Shown here: in pieces, positions 1-8,688 of the stretch
Position numbering within the stretch: position 1 is the first letter of the stretch
Layout of the letters: every line of letters begins with the position of its first letter
The notes under the pieces: model-generated
What the model was told of the DNA's origin: nothing
The model's database searches: none
The model's input: the letters and a program-made list of their open reading frames with translations, nothing else
Source: Amycolatopsis vancoresmycina
GTDB taxonomy: Bacteria > Actinomycetota > Actinomycetes > Mycobacteriales > Pseudonocardiaceae
Reading direction: 5' to 3'
Assembly: GCF_000716785.1 (NCBI RefSeq)
Contig: NZ_JNYY01000029.1
Location: 1-64,000, forward strand
DNA: 64,000 nucleotides
Program-made: the position numbers and the translations under genes

Positions 1-240
1 ACGTGCGAGGTCTCGAATGAGTCATTCGCGACGTGCGAGGTCTCGAATGAGTCATTCGCGACGTGCGAGGTCTCGAATGAGTCATTCGCGACGTCCGAGG
101 TCTCGAATGAGTCATTCGCGTCGTGCGAGGTCTCGAATGAGTCATTCGCGACGTCCGAGGTCTCGAATGAGTCATTCGCGTCGTGCGGGGTCCCGAATGA
201 GTCATTCGCGACGTCCGAGGTCTCGAATGAGTCATTCGCG
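1..240. repeat. tandem array of eight 30-bp palindromic repeats
   Basis: Eight head-to-tail units start at 1, 31, 61, 91, 121, 151, 181 and 211. Units 1-3 are identical; the others vary mainly at unit positions 1 (A/T) and 5 (G/C). Each unit holds two inverted repeats, an invariant CGAATGAGTCATTCG and CGAGGTCTCG. In unit 7 the second reads CGGGGTCCCG, two changes that restore pairing. The array may continue left of the window. It ends 29 bp before the chosen adnB start. There are no spacers, so it is not a CRISPR. Confidence 0.95.
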
Positions 241-269
241 GCATTGCTGTGCCGCGGTGGGGTGCGGTC

Positions 270-3200
270 GTGAGCCCGCTCCTCGTCGCCAACCCCGTCG
301 AGCCCGCCGAACTCGCCGATGCCCTCGGCCTGCACCGGCCCACGCCCGAGCAGGCCACCGTCATCGCCGCGCCCGTCGAACCCTCGCTCGTCGTCGCCGG
401 CGCCGGGGCCGGGAAGACCGAAACCATGGCCGCGCGGGTCGTCTGGCTCGTCGCGAACGGCATCGTCAGCCCCGACCGCGTCCTCGGCCTCACCTTCACC
501 CGGAAAGCCGCGCGCCAGCTCGGCGAACGCGTCCGGGCCCGGCTGCGCCGCCTCGCCGGGTCCGGGCTCCTCGACCGGCTCGACCCGACCGGTGGCCTGC
601 GGTCCACTGTGGTCGCCGGCGAACCCACCGTCCTCACCTACCACGCCTACGCCGGGCGCCTGCTGTCCGAACACGGTCTGCGCCTGCCCGTCCAGCCCGG
701 CGTCCGGCTGCTCTCCGAAACGTCGTCGTGGCAGATCGCGCACCGCGTTGTGTCCACTTGGGACAACGAGCTCGACACCGACCGGGTCCCGCCGACCGTC
801 ACCGCCGACCTCCTCGCGCTGGCCGGGGAACTCGGTGAGCACCTGGTTTCGACCGAACAGCTCGCCGAGTACACCAGCTGGCTGTGCCGCGTGATCGAAA
901 ACGCGCCGCGTGCCAAGGGGCAGCGGGCCGCGCTGCCGCAGAAACTCACCGAAATCATGGCGGCGCAGCACTTCCGGCTCGCGCTGCTGCCGCTCGTCGA
1001 CGACTACCACCGCCGCAAGCGCAACGAAGGCGCCCTGGACTTCGCCGACCAGATGTCCCTTGCCGCCCAGCTGGCCGGCGGGTACCCGTCGGTCGTGCGC
1101 GGCGAACGGGAGCGCTACGGTGCCGTCCTCCTCGACGAATACCAGGACACCGGGCACGCCCAGCGCGTGCTGCTGCGGGCGCTGTTCGGCGGCGTCGAGA
1201 ACCCGCCGATGCCGGTCACCGCGGTCGGTGACCCGGCGCAGGCCATCTACGGCTGGCGTGGCGCCAGCGCCGCCAACCTGCCCCGGTTCACCACGGACTT
1301 CCCGCGCTTCGACGGCGAACGGCTCGTTCCCGCGCACGAATTCGGGCTGCTGACCAGTTTCCGCAACCCACCCGAAATCCTCGACCTCGCCAACGCCATC
1401 GCCGAGCCGCTGCGGGCCCGCGGTCTCGGCGTCGAACGGCTGCGGGCGCGCCACGGCGCCGGGCCCGCGGACATCGCGTGCGCGCTGCTGCCGGACATCC
1501 GCGCCGAACGCGAGTGGGTCGCCGAGGCCGTCGCGCGGCGCTGGCACGCCCAGCAGGAGGAGACCGGCAAGCCGCCGACCGCCGCGGTGCTCGTGCGGCG
1601 CCGTGCCGACATGGCGCCGATCGCCGCCGAGCTGCGGGCGCGCGGGCTGCCCGTCGAGGTCGTCGGGCTCGGCGGGCTGCTGGACGAGCCCGAGGTCGCG
1701 GACCTCGTTTCGACGCTGAAGGTGCTGGCCGACCCGCTGTCCGGCAGCGCGGCGGCCCGGCTGCTGACGGGGGCACGCTGGCGGCTCGCTGCCGCCGACG
1801 TCGCCGCGCTGTGGCGCCGGGCCGGAGAGCTCTCCAGCCCGGAGAAGGCGGACACCCCCGAGCTCGTCGCCGAGCGCGTCGAGCAGGCCGGGCTGATCGA
1901 CGCCATCGACGAGCCCGGGGACCCGGCGCGGTACTCCGAGGAGGGCTTCAAGCGCATCAAGCGGATCGGCTGGGAGCTGGCCGCGCTGCGGCGGCGGCTC
2001 GACCAGTCGCTGCCGGAGCTCGTCGCCGACGTCGAACGCACGATGCTCCTGGACGTCGAATCCCTGGCACGCCCGGGATCCGCGGGACGGGCGCACCTGG
2101 ACGCGTTCGCCGAAGTCGTCACCGACTACGCCGAGACGGCGCCGACGGCGACCCTGCTGTCCTTTGTGGACTACCTGAACACCGCCGCGCACGCCGAGGA
2201 CGGGCTCACCCCGGGCGAGGTCGAGGTCGTGCCGGACCGGGTGCAGGTGCTGACCGTGCACTCGGCGAAGGGCCTCGAATGGGAGGTCGTCGCCGTGCCG
2301 CACCTGGTGCACGAGGTGTTCCCCGGACGGCGGCGGTCGTCGTCGTGGCTGCGGACCGCGACGTCGCTGCCGGCTGCGTTGCGCGGCGACGCCGAGGACC
2401 TGCCCGAGCTGCGGATCGCCGAGGGCTACGACCGCAAGGAAGTCCAAGAAGGACTGGAGCTGCACGAAGCGGGCTTCGTCGAGCGGGAGCAGGCGGAGGA
2501 ACGGCGGCTCTGCTACGTCGCGCTGACGCGGTCCGAGCACGCGCTGATCGTCTCCGGGCACTGGTGGAACGAAAGCAGCAGCCGGGCGAAGGGGCCGTCG
2601 GAGTTCCTCACCGAGATCAGCGACGTCCTGCGCGAAACCGGTGTCGGGCAGCTCGCCGAGTGGGCGCCCGAACCCGCCAAGGAGGACGAAAACCCGCTGG
2701 TGTCGGACTCGCGGGCGGGGCGCTGGCCGGTCGACCCCCTGGCCGGCCGCCGCACCGGCGTGCAGACCGGGGTGGAGCTCGTGTCCGAGGCGATGGCCGC
2801 TCCGCCCGAGCCCGCCGAGGAGGACGACGACCCCGACGGCTGGCTGACCGACACCGACGTCCTGCTGGAGGAGTGGGCGCGCAAGGACGACCAGGTCAAG
2901 CGGGTCCCGCTGCCGTCGCGGCTTTCGGTGAGCCAGCTGGTCGCCCTGGCCGACGACGCGGCCCGGCTGGCCGGCGACCTGAGCCGGCCGCTCCCGGTGG
3001 AACCCAACAGCTTCGCCCGCCGCGGCACGGAGTTCCACGGCTGGCTGGAACGCCGGTTCGCGGGCGACCAGCTCATCGAGATCGACGACCTCCCGGGCGC
3101 GGCCGACTTCGGCGAAGCCCCCGACGCGGACTTCGAGGAACTGCAGACGGAGTTCGAGAAGAGCGAGTGGGCGGCCCGCGTGCCGGTGGCGGTCGAGGTG

Positions 3201-3506
3201 ACGTTCTCGGCGGACGTCGAGGGCATCACCCTGCGCGGCCGCATGGACGCGGTGTTCGCCGACCCGGACGGCGGCTGGACGGTGGTGGACTGGAAGACGG
3301 GCGCGGTCCCGCCGGAGTCCCGCATCCCGGCGTTGTCGGTCCAGCTGGCGGCGTACCGGATGGCGTGGGCGGCGCTGAAGGACGTCCCGGTGGAGCGGGT
3401 CCGGGCGGCGTTCCACTACGTCCGCGCGAACCGCACGATCCGCCCGGCGGACCTGCTGGACCCGGAAGCCCTCCAGCGCCTGTTGCGGGACATCCCCGAG
3501 GCGTGA
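270..3506 (+). CDS. adnB: AdnB subunit of the AdnAB helicase-nuclease
   Basis: Motor-nuclease subunit that, with AdnA, resects DNA double-strand ends in actinobacteria, the counterpart of RecBCD. Superfamily 1 helicase motifs appear in order: Walker A GAGAGKTE near residue 45, DEYQDT near 290, VGDPAQAIYGWRGA near 320, TVHSAKGLEWE near 661 and LCYVALTRS near 746. A RecB-type nuclease domain closes the protein, with VDWKTG near residue 1007. The length, about 1078 residues, is normal for AdnB. GTG 270 is preferred; the in-frame GTG 249 adds seven residues and lies closer to the repeat array. adnA is expected upstream, outside the window. The potassium channel gene nearby (4008) is also its neighbour in mycobacteria, which supports AdnB over a generic UvrD. 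Confidence 0.9.
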   Translation: MSPLLVANPVEPAELADALGLHRPTPEQATVIAAPVEPSLVVAGAGAGKTETMAARVVWLVANGIVSPDRVLGLTFTRKAARQLGERVRARLRRLAGSGLLDRLDPTGGLRSTVVAGEPTVLTYHAYAGRLLSEHGLRLPVQPGVRLLSETSSWQIAHRVVSTWDNELDTDRVPPTVTADLLALAGELGEHLVSTEQLAEYTSWLCRVIENAPRAKGQRAALPQKLTEIMAAQHFRLALLPLVDDYHRRKRNEGALDFADQMSLAAQLAGGYPSVVRGERERYGAVLLDEYQDTGHAQRVLLRALFGGVENPPMPVTAVGDPAQAIYGWRGASAANLPRFTTDFPRFDGERLVPAHEFGLLTSFRNPPEILDLANAIAEPLRARGLGVERLRARHGAGPADIACALLPDIRAEREWVAEAVARRWHAQQEETGKPPTAAVLVRRRADMAPIAAELRARGLPVEVVGLGGLLDEPEVADLVSTLKVLADPLSGSAAARLLTGARWRLAAADVAALWRRAGELSSPEKADTPELVAERVEQAGLIDAIDEPGDPARYSEEGFKRIKRIGWELAALRRRLDQSLPELVADVERTMLLDVESLARPGSAGRAHLDAFAEVVTDYAETAPTATLLSFVDYLNTAAHAEDGLTPGEVEVVPDRVQVLTVHSAKGLEWEVVAVPHLVHEVFPGRRRSSSWLRTATSLPAALRGDAEDLPELRIAEGYDRKEVQEGLELHEAGFVEREQAEERRLCYVALTRSEHALIVSGHWWNESSSRAKGPSEFLTEISDVLRETGVGQLAEWAPEPAKEDENPLVSDSRAGRWPVDPLAGRRTGVQTGVELVSEAMAAPPEPAEEDDDPDGWLTDTDVLLEEWARKDDQVKRVPLPSRLSVSQLVALADDAARLAGDLSRPLPVEPNSFARRGTEFHGWLERRFAGDQLIEIDDLPGAADFGEAPDADFEELQTEFEKSEWAARVPVAVEVTFSADVEGITLRGRMDAVFADPDGGWTVVDWKTGAVPPESRIPALSVQLAAYRMAWAALKDVPVERVRAAFHYVRANRTIRPADLLDPEALQRLLRDIPEA

Positions 3507-3569
3507 TCAGCGGGGCATCACGCGTGATCGAAGGGGCATCATGCGTGCTTGAGCGGGCATCAGGCGTTG
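3501..3569. repeat. 21-bp tandem repeat array, locus 1
   Basis: Three 21-bp units (3501-3521, 3522-3542, 3543-3563) plus a partial one. Unit junctions form the palindrome ATCACGCGTGAT. The array contains the adnB stop codon (3504-3506) and the stop of the convergent DoxX-like gene (3560-3562), so it fills the whole gap between them. The same unit, in opposite orientation, occurs at 36618-36689 and 41829-41897. Confidence 0.85.
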
Positions 3570-3928
3570 TCGCGGACCTTCAGGGCCCACGCGATCAGGG
3601 GCCACTGCAGCGGGAGGCGGGCCCAGGCGATCGCGCGCTGCGGGGCAGGTGCGCGCCGGGCGTCCACCGCCATCTTCACGTTTCCCGGGAACACGCCCAG
3701 GAACAGCAGGGCCGCCGCCAGGCCGCCGAGACGGCGGGTGCGCGGGGTCGCGACCGCGGCCGCCACCGCCAGCTCCGCCACGCCCGAGCCGTACGTCCAG
3801 GCCCGGCGGGACCCCGGCAGCGAGGACGGGATCAGGCCGTCGAACGGCTTGGGGACGGCGAAGTGCAGGACGCCCATCGTGCCCAGTGCGCCCGCCAGCA
3901 CGTGCGCGGGCCGTTGCGAAGTTGCCAT
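3560..3928 (-). CDS. DoxX-like integral membrane protein
   Basis: A 122-residue protein with about four hydrophobic segments: residues 8-25, 47-62, 65-82 and 100-116. This is the size and layout of the DoxX/DoxD-like family, whose members are often tied to redox or thiol homeostasis; the role here is not shown. The motif MGVLHFAVPKPFDG near the N-terminus is typical of actinobacterial DoxX-like proteins. It starts at ATG 3928 and is transcribed toward adnB, with its stop inside the 21-bp repeat array. No operon partner is visible. Confidence 0.7.
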   Translation of the reverse strand: MATSQRPAHVLAGALGTMGVLHFAVPKPFDGLIPSSLPGSRRAWTYGSGVAELAVAAAVATPRTRRLGGLAAALLFLGVFPGNVKMAVDARRAPAPQRAIAWARLPLQWPLIAWALKVRDNA

Positions 3929-4007
3929 GAACTCATCGTTTCACGCGGCGGGCCGGTGTCCGGTTCGGCTATCCTCCGGGCGTGAGTGACGCTCGACACG
4001 AGCCAGC

Positions 4008-5087
4008 ATGAGGGCCCTCAAACGGTTGCCGCTGGGCAGTCTCACCGATCGGCCCGACCACGAGCTCGTCGGCGTCCTGCGGATGCCGGAGCTGACCGTC
4101 AGCCCGCTGCGGTCGATCGTCAAGCGGATCATCGGCGCGCTGCTCGCGCTGCTGGCCACGGTGATCATCGTCTACGTCGACCGCGACGGCTACCGCGACG
4201 CCAACGGCGACGGCCTGTCCCTGCTGGACAGCCTCTACTACGCCACCGTCTCGCTGTCGACGACCGGCTACGGCGACATCGCGCCGGCCACCTCGTCCGC
4301 CCGGCTGGTGAACGTGCTGGTGATCACCCCGCTGCGGGTGCTCTTCCTCATCGTCCTGGTCGGGACCACCCTGGAGGTGCTCACCGAGCGCTCCCGGCAG
4401 GCGTTCAAGATCCAGAAGTGGAGGACGAAGGTGCGCGACCACACGGTCGTCGTCGGGTTCGGCACCAAGGGCCGGTCCGCCGTCAACGCGCTGCTCGGCG
4501 ACGAAAACGCCGTCCCGGGCCAGATCGTCGTCGTCGACACCGACCAGCAGGCCCTCGACGCGGCGAGCGCGCTCGGCCTGGTCGCCGTGCACGGCTCGGC
4601 CACCCGGTCCGACGTCCTGCGCGTCGCCGCGGTCCAGCACGCGCGCGCGGTCGTGGTCGCGCCGAACCGCGACGACACGGCGGTGCTCGTCACGCTCACC
4701 GCGCGGGAGCTGGCGCCCAAGGCGCACATCGTCGCGTCGGTGCGGGAGGCGGAGAACGTCCACCTGCTCAAGCAGTCGGGCGCCGACCAGGTCGTCGTCT
4801 CCAGCGAGACGGCCGGGCGGCTGCTCGGCATGGCGACGTCGACGCCGCTGGTCGTGGACATCATGGAGGACCTGCTCACGCCGGAATCCGGCCTGGCGAT
4901 CGCCGAGCGGCCGGTCGAGCCGTCCGAAGAGGGCGGTTCGCCGCGGCACCTGTCCGATCTGGTGCTCGGCCTGGTCCGCGACGGCGTCCTGTACCGCGTC
5001 GACGCGCCGCAGGCCGACGCCATCGAACCGGGCGACAAGCTGCTTTACGTCAAAAAGGTCACCCAGGCGGAGAAGATCGAGCGGTAA
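4008..5087 (+). CDS. TrkA-N/RCK potassium channel family protein
   Basis: Two-transmembrane potassium channel with a cytoplasmic regulator domain. Residues 38-58 form the first membrane helix, the pore loop carries the selectivity filter TTGYGD near residue 88, and residues 100-122 form the second helix. From about residue 144 a TrkA-N Rossmann fold begins with VVVGFGTKGRSA, followed by a TrkA-C-like end. The 359-residue length fits MthK-like channels. In mycobacteria the equivalent gene lies next to adnB and nudC; here nudC is 16 kb away, so intervening genes were inserted or moved. The start codon is ATG 4008; no strong ribosome binding site is visible. Confidence 0.88.
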   Translation: MRALKRLPLGSLTDRPDHELVGVLRMPELTVSPLRSIVKRIIGALLALLATVIIVYVDRDGYRDANGDGLSLLDSLYYATVSLSTTGYGDIAPATSSARLVNVLVITPLRVLFLIVLVGTTLEVLTERSRQAFKIQKWRTKVRDHTVVVGFGTKGRSAVNALLGDENAVPGQIVVVDTDQQALDAASALGLVAVHGSATRSDVLRVAAVQHARAVVVAPNRDDTAVLVTLTARELAPKAHIVASVREAENVHLLKQSGADQVVVSSETAGRLLGMATSTPLVVDIMEDLLTPESGLAIAERPVEPSEEGGSPRHLSDLVLGLVRDGVLYRVDAPQADAIEPGDKLLYVKKVTQAEKIER

Positions 5088-5105
5088 CCAGGGCGCCTGG
5101 GTTTT
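5088..5105 (+). terminator. intrinsic terminator after the potassium channel gene
   Basis: The perfect short hairpin CCAGG-GCG-CCTGG lies at 5088-5100, directly after the TAA stop at 5085-5087. It is followed by GTTTT at 5101-5105, a rare U-tract for this GC-rich genome. Confidence 0.55.
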
Positions 5106-5132
5106 GCCCGCCGGATCTGGAACCATGGCCGG

Positions 5133-5588
5133 GTGCCCCCGCGATCCCTCGCCCTGAAGTGGCCCACGGTGGCGATCCCCGCCGCGGCGGGCGTGCTCGT
5201 CGTGCTGCTCGCCTGGCTGGCCGGGCCCGGGCTGCTGGGCATCAGCAGCGACGCCGCCGGCGCGCCGGTGCCGGCGGAGGTCACCAAACCGGCGTCGTGC
5301 GACAAGCCGGACGCGAAGGAAACCGTGCGGTTCACCATCACCGGGAAGGTCCACGAGGGCACCCTCGACGGCTGCGGGCACGGCCAGGGCGAACGCGTCG
5401 AGGTCGCCGTGCCGGACGTGCTGCCGGACGCCGGCGCGGTCACCGTCACCGCCGCGGACACCTCGATGGGCGCGTCGGACGCCCGCCGCCCGCTCGGGCT
5501 CGCGCTGCTGGTGTTCGCGTGCTTCTCCGGCGGGATGTTCGCCTACCTCTGGCTGAGCATCCCGCTGCGCCCCAAACCGGCTAGCTGA
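5133..5588 (+). CDS. small membrane protein of unknown function
   Basis: A 151-residue protein I do not recognise. It has an N-terminal membrane segment (about residues 12-32), a roughly 90-residue domain with two cysteines (in ASCDKP and DGCGHG) that could form a disulfide outside the membrane, and a C-terminal segment (about 122-143) ending in a short basic tail. GTG 5133 is the first start in frame. Its last 8 bp overlap the end of the convergent metallopeptidase gene. Function cannot be inferred from context. Confidence 0.65.
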   Translation: MPPRSLALKWPTVAIPAAAGVLVVLLAWLAGPGLLGISSDAAGAPVPAEVTKPASCDKPDAKETVRFTITGKVHEGTLDGCGHGQGERVEVAVPDVLPDAGAVTVTAADTSMGASDARRPLGLALLVFACFSGGMFAYLWLSIPLRPKPAS

Positions 5589-6663
5589 CCTCGGACGACG
5601 GCGCCGCGAAGGTGTTGCAGTCGGCGATCCGGTTGCTGGTCGCACCCGCCCGCCACCAGGACGCGTAGTGCGCGTTCGTCCCGTGGTCGTGGCTGCGGGA
5701 GGTGTTGTCGCCGCGGGTCTCCTGGTCGTTCCAGGCCTTGTTGTACATGTCGCGGCTGATCGTGCCGCCCTGGTCGACGTGCGCGCCGAGGAACATCCCG
5801 GAGAAGCACTGGGCCTGCAGTTCCTTGCGCCGCGACATCTCCAGCCCGGCCGGGCTGTTCTGGCCGGCCTCGTAGATCTTCTGCCAGGCCGCGTCCATCA
5901 GCCCGGCGACCTCCTGCACGTGGTGGCCGTACTCGTGGGCGAACAGGGCCAGGTAGACGCCGGGGTTGTTGCCGTACTGGTCGGTCTGCAGGCCGCGGAA
6001 CGGGACGTACAGGTTGTTTTCGCAGTAGTACGCGGCGGTCGCGATGCCGACCTGGATGGTGCCGCACTCGGTCTCGAAGCTCGCGCCGGTCGGGAAGTGC
6101 AGCGACGGCGGCGTGAACGGCAGGTGGTAGGCCTCGAGGAACGGGCCCCACGCCGCGTCGAGGCACTTGCTGGCCGCGGTGAAGAACGCTTCCGCGCCTT
6201 CCTGCGTGCTCTGCCAGGCCGGCAGCGTGCAGACGCGGTTCTGCAGACCGGCGTTGGGGTCCTGCAGGATCGGGTGGTCGGCGAGCTTGAGGACCTTCTG
6301 CGGGCCGGTCGGGCTGGGCGTCGACAGCTCGGTCGAGGGGCTCGACGCCGACGCCGGGGCACCCGCGCCGCCGGGCGGGGGCTGCTGCGGGGGGACGTCC
6401 TGGGACGACGGCGCGTCGCGGAAGTTCGCGTTCGCGAGCGGCGGCGTGCCGGTGCGGTTGAGGGCCACGATCGCGACCAGCCCGAGCACCAGCACGGCGA
6501 CGGCGCCGAGGCACACGCCGATCACGGCCGCCGGGGACCGGCGCTTCGGTGCGGCCACGGTGTGCGGGCGGCCGAGCCACGGGAGATCCGGTTGCGCACC
6601 CGGCACCGGCGGCGGCTGGACGGTTCCGCGAGGCGGTTCCTGGCCGTGGGGCGGTTGCGTCAC
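5581..6663 (-). CDS. membrane-anchored neutral zinc metallopeptidase (YpfJ-like)
   Basis: About 360 residues: a proline-rich cytoplasmic head, one membrane helix (about 47-68), a Pro/Ser linker and an extracytoplasmic domain with the zinc site HEYGHH near residue 241. The downstream acidic stretch ELQAQCFSG is conserved in the putative neutral zinc metallopeptidase family (YpfJ type). GTG 6663 opens with TQPPHGQEPP; an upstream ATG at 6747 is in frame but adds sequence without membrane or domain features. A paralogue lies at 14059-15399, so the two bracket the MoxR cluster. The substrate is unknown. Confidence 0.8.
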   Translation of the reverse strand: MTQPPHGQEPPRGTVQPPPVPGAQPDLPWLGRPHTVAAPKRRSPAAVIGVCLGAVAVLVLGLVAIVALNRTGTPPLANANFRDAPSSQDVPPQQPPPGGAGAPASASSPSTELSTPSPTGPQKVLKLADHPILQDPNAGLQNRVCTLPAWQSTQEGAEAFFTAASKCLDAAWGPFLEAYHLPFTPPSLHFPTGASFETECGTIQVGIATAAYYCENNLYVPFRGLQTDQYGNNPGVYLALFAHEYGHHVQEVAGLMDAAWQKIYEAGQNSPAGLEMSRRKELQAQCFSGMFLGAHVDQGGTISRDMYNKAWNDQETRGDNTSRSHDHGTNAHYASWWRAGATSNRIADCNTFAAPSSEVS

Positions 6664-6856
6664 TAGGCAGTCCCGAAGGGTCTCGGTACGGACCGGGGGT
6701 ACCCGATCCCGCCATTCAGCATATCGGGGGAACGGGTCGTCTCGCACCCGTCCGTGCGCGTGCTGTCACGGCGACCGGACGTCACCCCAGGTCTGGCCGG
6801 GTGCAAGTGCCTCTGAGAGAGTGTGGTCAAGCAGGCACTGCAGGCGAGGGGCTTCG

Positions 6857-8053
6857 ATGACAGACACCGGTGGCGCGCCCGGCGGCGATGGCGCCGACAC
6901 GCCGACACCGAGCCAGGGCGTTCCCCAGGCTCCAGCCCCCGGATCGGGTGAACCCGAAGGTCACGCGCCGTCACCGGCGACGCCACCCCGGGGCTGGCAG
7001 GCACCGGACACGCAGGCCACGCCGCCGCCCGGCTGGGAGGCACCCGGCACCCCGGCCGCGCCGCCGCCGGGCTGGGAGGCGCCGAACCAGCCGCTGAACC
7101 AGCTGCCGTCCTACGGCGGCCCGCAGTACGGGCAGCAGCCGCGGTGGAACCCGCACGGGCTCGGCAAGCCCGGCGTGATCGCGCTGCGGCCGCTGAACAT
7201 CGGCGACATCCTCGACGGCGCGATCACCGCGATCCGCCGTCACCCGCTGCTCGTGCTCGGCATCGGCGCGGTGGTGGCGGTGATCAGCGCGGCCATCACG
7301 TTCGTCGTCCAGAAGTACGTGCTGGGAGACCTGGAGAGCTTCGCCTCGACGGCCCAGCTCGGCCCGGCCGCCACCGACACCGAGCTGCGCGACGCCGTCC
7401 TGGGCACGTTCGGCGACGCCGCGCTCGCGCTCGTCTCGACCACGCTGGTCTCGACGCTGCTGCTGACCGTCACCACCGGCCTGATGGCCGCGGTGATGGG
7501 CCGCGCCGCGTTGGGCCGCGAGGTCACCTTCGCCGTCGCCTGGCGCGACGTGCAGCCCCGGCTGCTGCCGCTGCTCGGGGTCGCGTTCGTCTACGCGCTC
7601 CTGACCACCGTCGGCGTGATGCTGTGCATCATCCCGGGTGTGGTCGCCTGGGTGTTCTGGGCGCTGGCCGCCCCGGCGCTGGTGCTCGAGCGCGGCACGT
7701 TCCGGGAGGCGTTCTCGCGGTCGGTCAAGCTGGTCAGCGGGGCGTTCTGGCGGGTGTTCGGCGTCCTGCTGCTGGCGCAGATCATCGAGTCGTTCTTCGA
7801 GAGCATCATCAGCCTGCCGTTCAGCCTCGGCAGCGGCGTGTTCAGCCAGATCCTGAACCCGGGCAAGGTGACCGTGCCGAGCACCGGTGACCTGCTGCTG
7901 GCCTCGGCCGGGCAGATCATCGCGGGCACCATCGCGATCCCGTTCGTCACGCTGGTCACCGTGATCGTCTACCTCGACCAGCGGATGCGCCGCGAAGGCA
8001 TGGACATCGAGCTGGCCCGCGCGGCCGGGGTCCAGCCGCCGCAGGCATGGTGA
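6857..8053 (+). CDS. multi-pass membrane protein, first gene of the MoxR cluster
   Basis: A 398-residue protein. The first 95 residues are Pro/Gly/Ala-rich, with a repeated PPPGWEAP motif. Then comes a membrane domain with about six hydrophobic helices, resembling the membrane domain seen in glycerophosphodiesterase-associated proteins; no phosphodiesterase catalytic part is present. ATG 6857 is chosen because the sequence upstream in the same frame is non-coding in character. It overlaps the following DUF4129 gene by 7 bp, so the two are probably co-transcribed. Comparable genes begin the MoxR2 locus in mycobacteria. Confidence 0.72.
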   Translation: MTDTGGAPGGDGADTPTPSQGVPQAPAPGSGEPEGHAPSPATPPRGWQAPDTQATPPPGWEAPGTPAAPPPGWEAPNQPLNQLPSYGGPQYGQQPRWNPHGLGKPGVIALRPLNIGDILDGAITAIRRHPLLVLGIGAVVAVISAAITFVVQKYVLGDLESFASTAQLGPAATDTELRDAVLGTFGDAALALVSTTLVSTLLLTVTTGLMAAVMGRAALGREVTFAVAWRDVQPRLLPLLGVAFVYALLTTVGVMLCIIPGVVAWVFWALAAPALVLERGTFREAFSRSVKLVSGAFWRVFGVLLLAQIIESFFESIISLPFSLGSGVFSQILNPGKVTVPSTGDLLLASAGQIIAGTIAIPFVTLVTVIVYLDQRMRREGMDIELARAAGVQPPQAW

Positions 8054-8688
8054 CGTTCCGGCTCACCGACGTCCCGGTCGACATCGACCGGGACACCGCG
8101 CGGCGCGCGGCTGCCGAAGAGCTGAGCGACCCGAAGTACCGGGACGCGAAACCAGGCTTCCTGCAGCAGGCCGCGCAGTGGCTGGGGGAGCAGCTGGAGA
8201 AGCTGCTGAACAGCCTGTCTTCAGGCTTCCCCGGCGGGATCTTCGGGGTGCTGCTGATTCTCGTGCTGCTGATCGTGCTCGTCGTGGTGATCCGGCTGCG
8301 GACCGGCCAGGTCGCCCGCGCCGCCCGGGCCGGCCGCGTGGTCTTCGGCGGGACGCGCCGGAGCGCCGCCGACTACCGGCGGTCGGCCGCGGAAGCCGCC
8401 GCGGCCGGCCGGTTCGACGACGCCGTCCGCGACCGCTTCCGCGCCGTCGTGCGGGCCCTGGAGGAACGCGCGCTGCTCGACGTCCGGTCCGGCCGGACGG
8501 CGGACGAGGCCGCTGCCGAGGCGGGCGTACTGCTGCCTGGCGTCGCTGACCAGCTGCGGCAGGGGGCCCGGCTGTTCGACGATGTCCACTACGGCGGCCG
8601 CGAAGGCACCGAAGCGGCCTACCAGGCCTTGACCGAGCTCGACGAGCGCTGCCGACGTGAGCGGCCGGTCGCCATGGCGGGCTCGTGA
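8047..8688 (+). CDS. DUF4129 domain membrane protein
   Basis: A 213-residue protein with a single membrane helix at about residues 60-80. A C-terminal DUF4129 region ends in ARLFDDVHYGGREG, the family's typical signature. DUF4129 proteins commonly sit beside MoxR and DUF58 genes, and some related domains are fused to transglutaminases, which suggests a cell-envelope role. ATG 8047 overlaps the previous stop by 7 bp; GTG 8050 is an alternative. The next gene overlaps by 4 bp. Confidence 0.8.
   Translation: MVTFRLTDVPVDIDRDTARRAAAEELSDPKYRDAKPGFLQQAAQWLGEQLEKLLNSLSSGFPGGIFGVLLILVLLIVLVVVIRLRTGQVARAARAGRVVFGGTRRSAADYRRSAAEAAAAGRFDDAVRDRFRAVVRALEERALLDVRSGRTADEAAAEAGVLLPGVADQLRQGARLFDDVHYGGREGTEAAYQALTELDERCRRERPVAMAGS

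Noticed and set aside
1..240. Possible CRISPR array
   Set aside because: Repeats are contiguous with no unique spacers, and there is no cas gene in the window.
17..838. Open frame starting in the 30-bp array, encoding repeated Ser/Arg decapeptides
   Set aside because: It exists because the repeat period is a multiple of three and runs 570 bp into adnB in another frame; no ribosome binding site and arginine-rich shadow composition.
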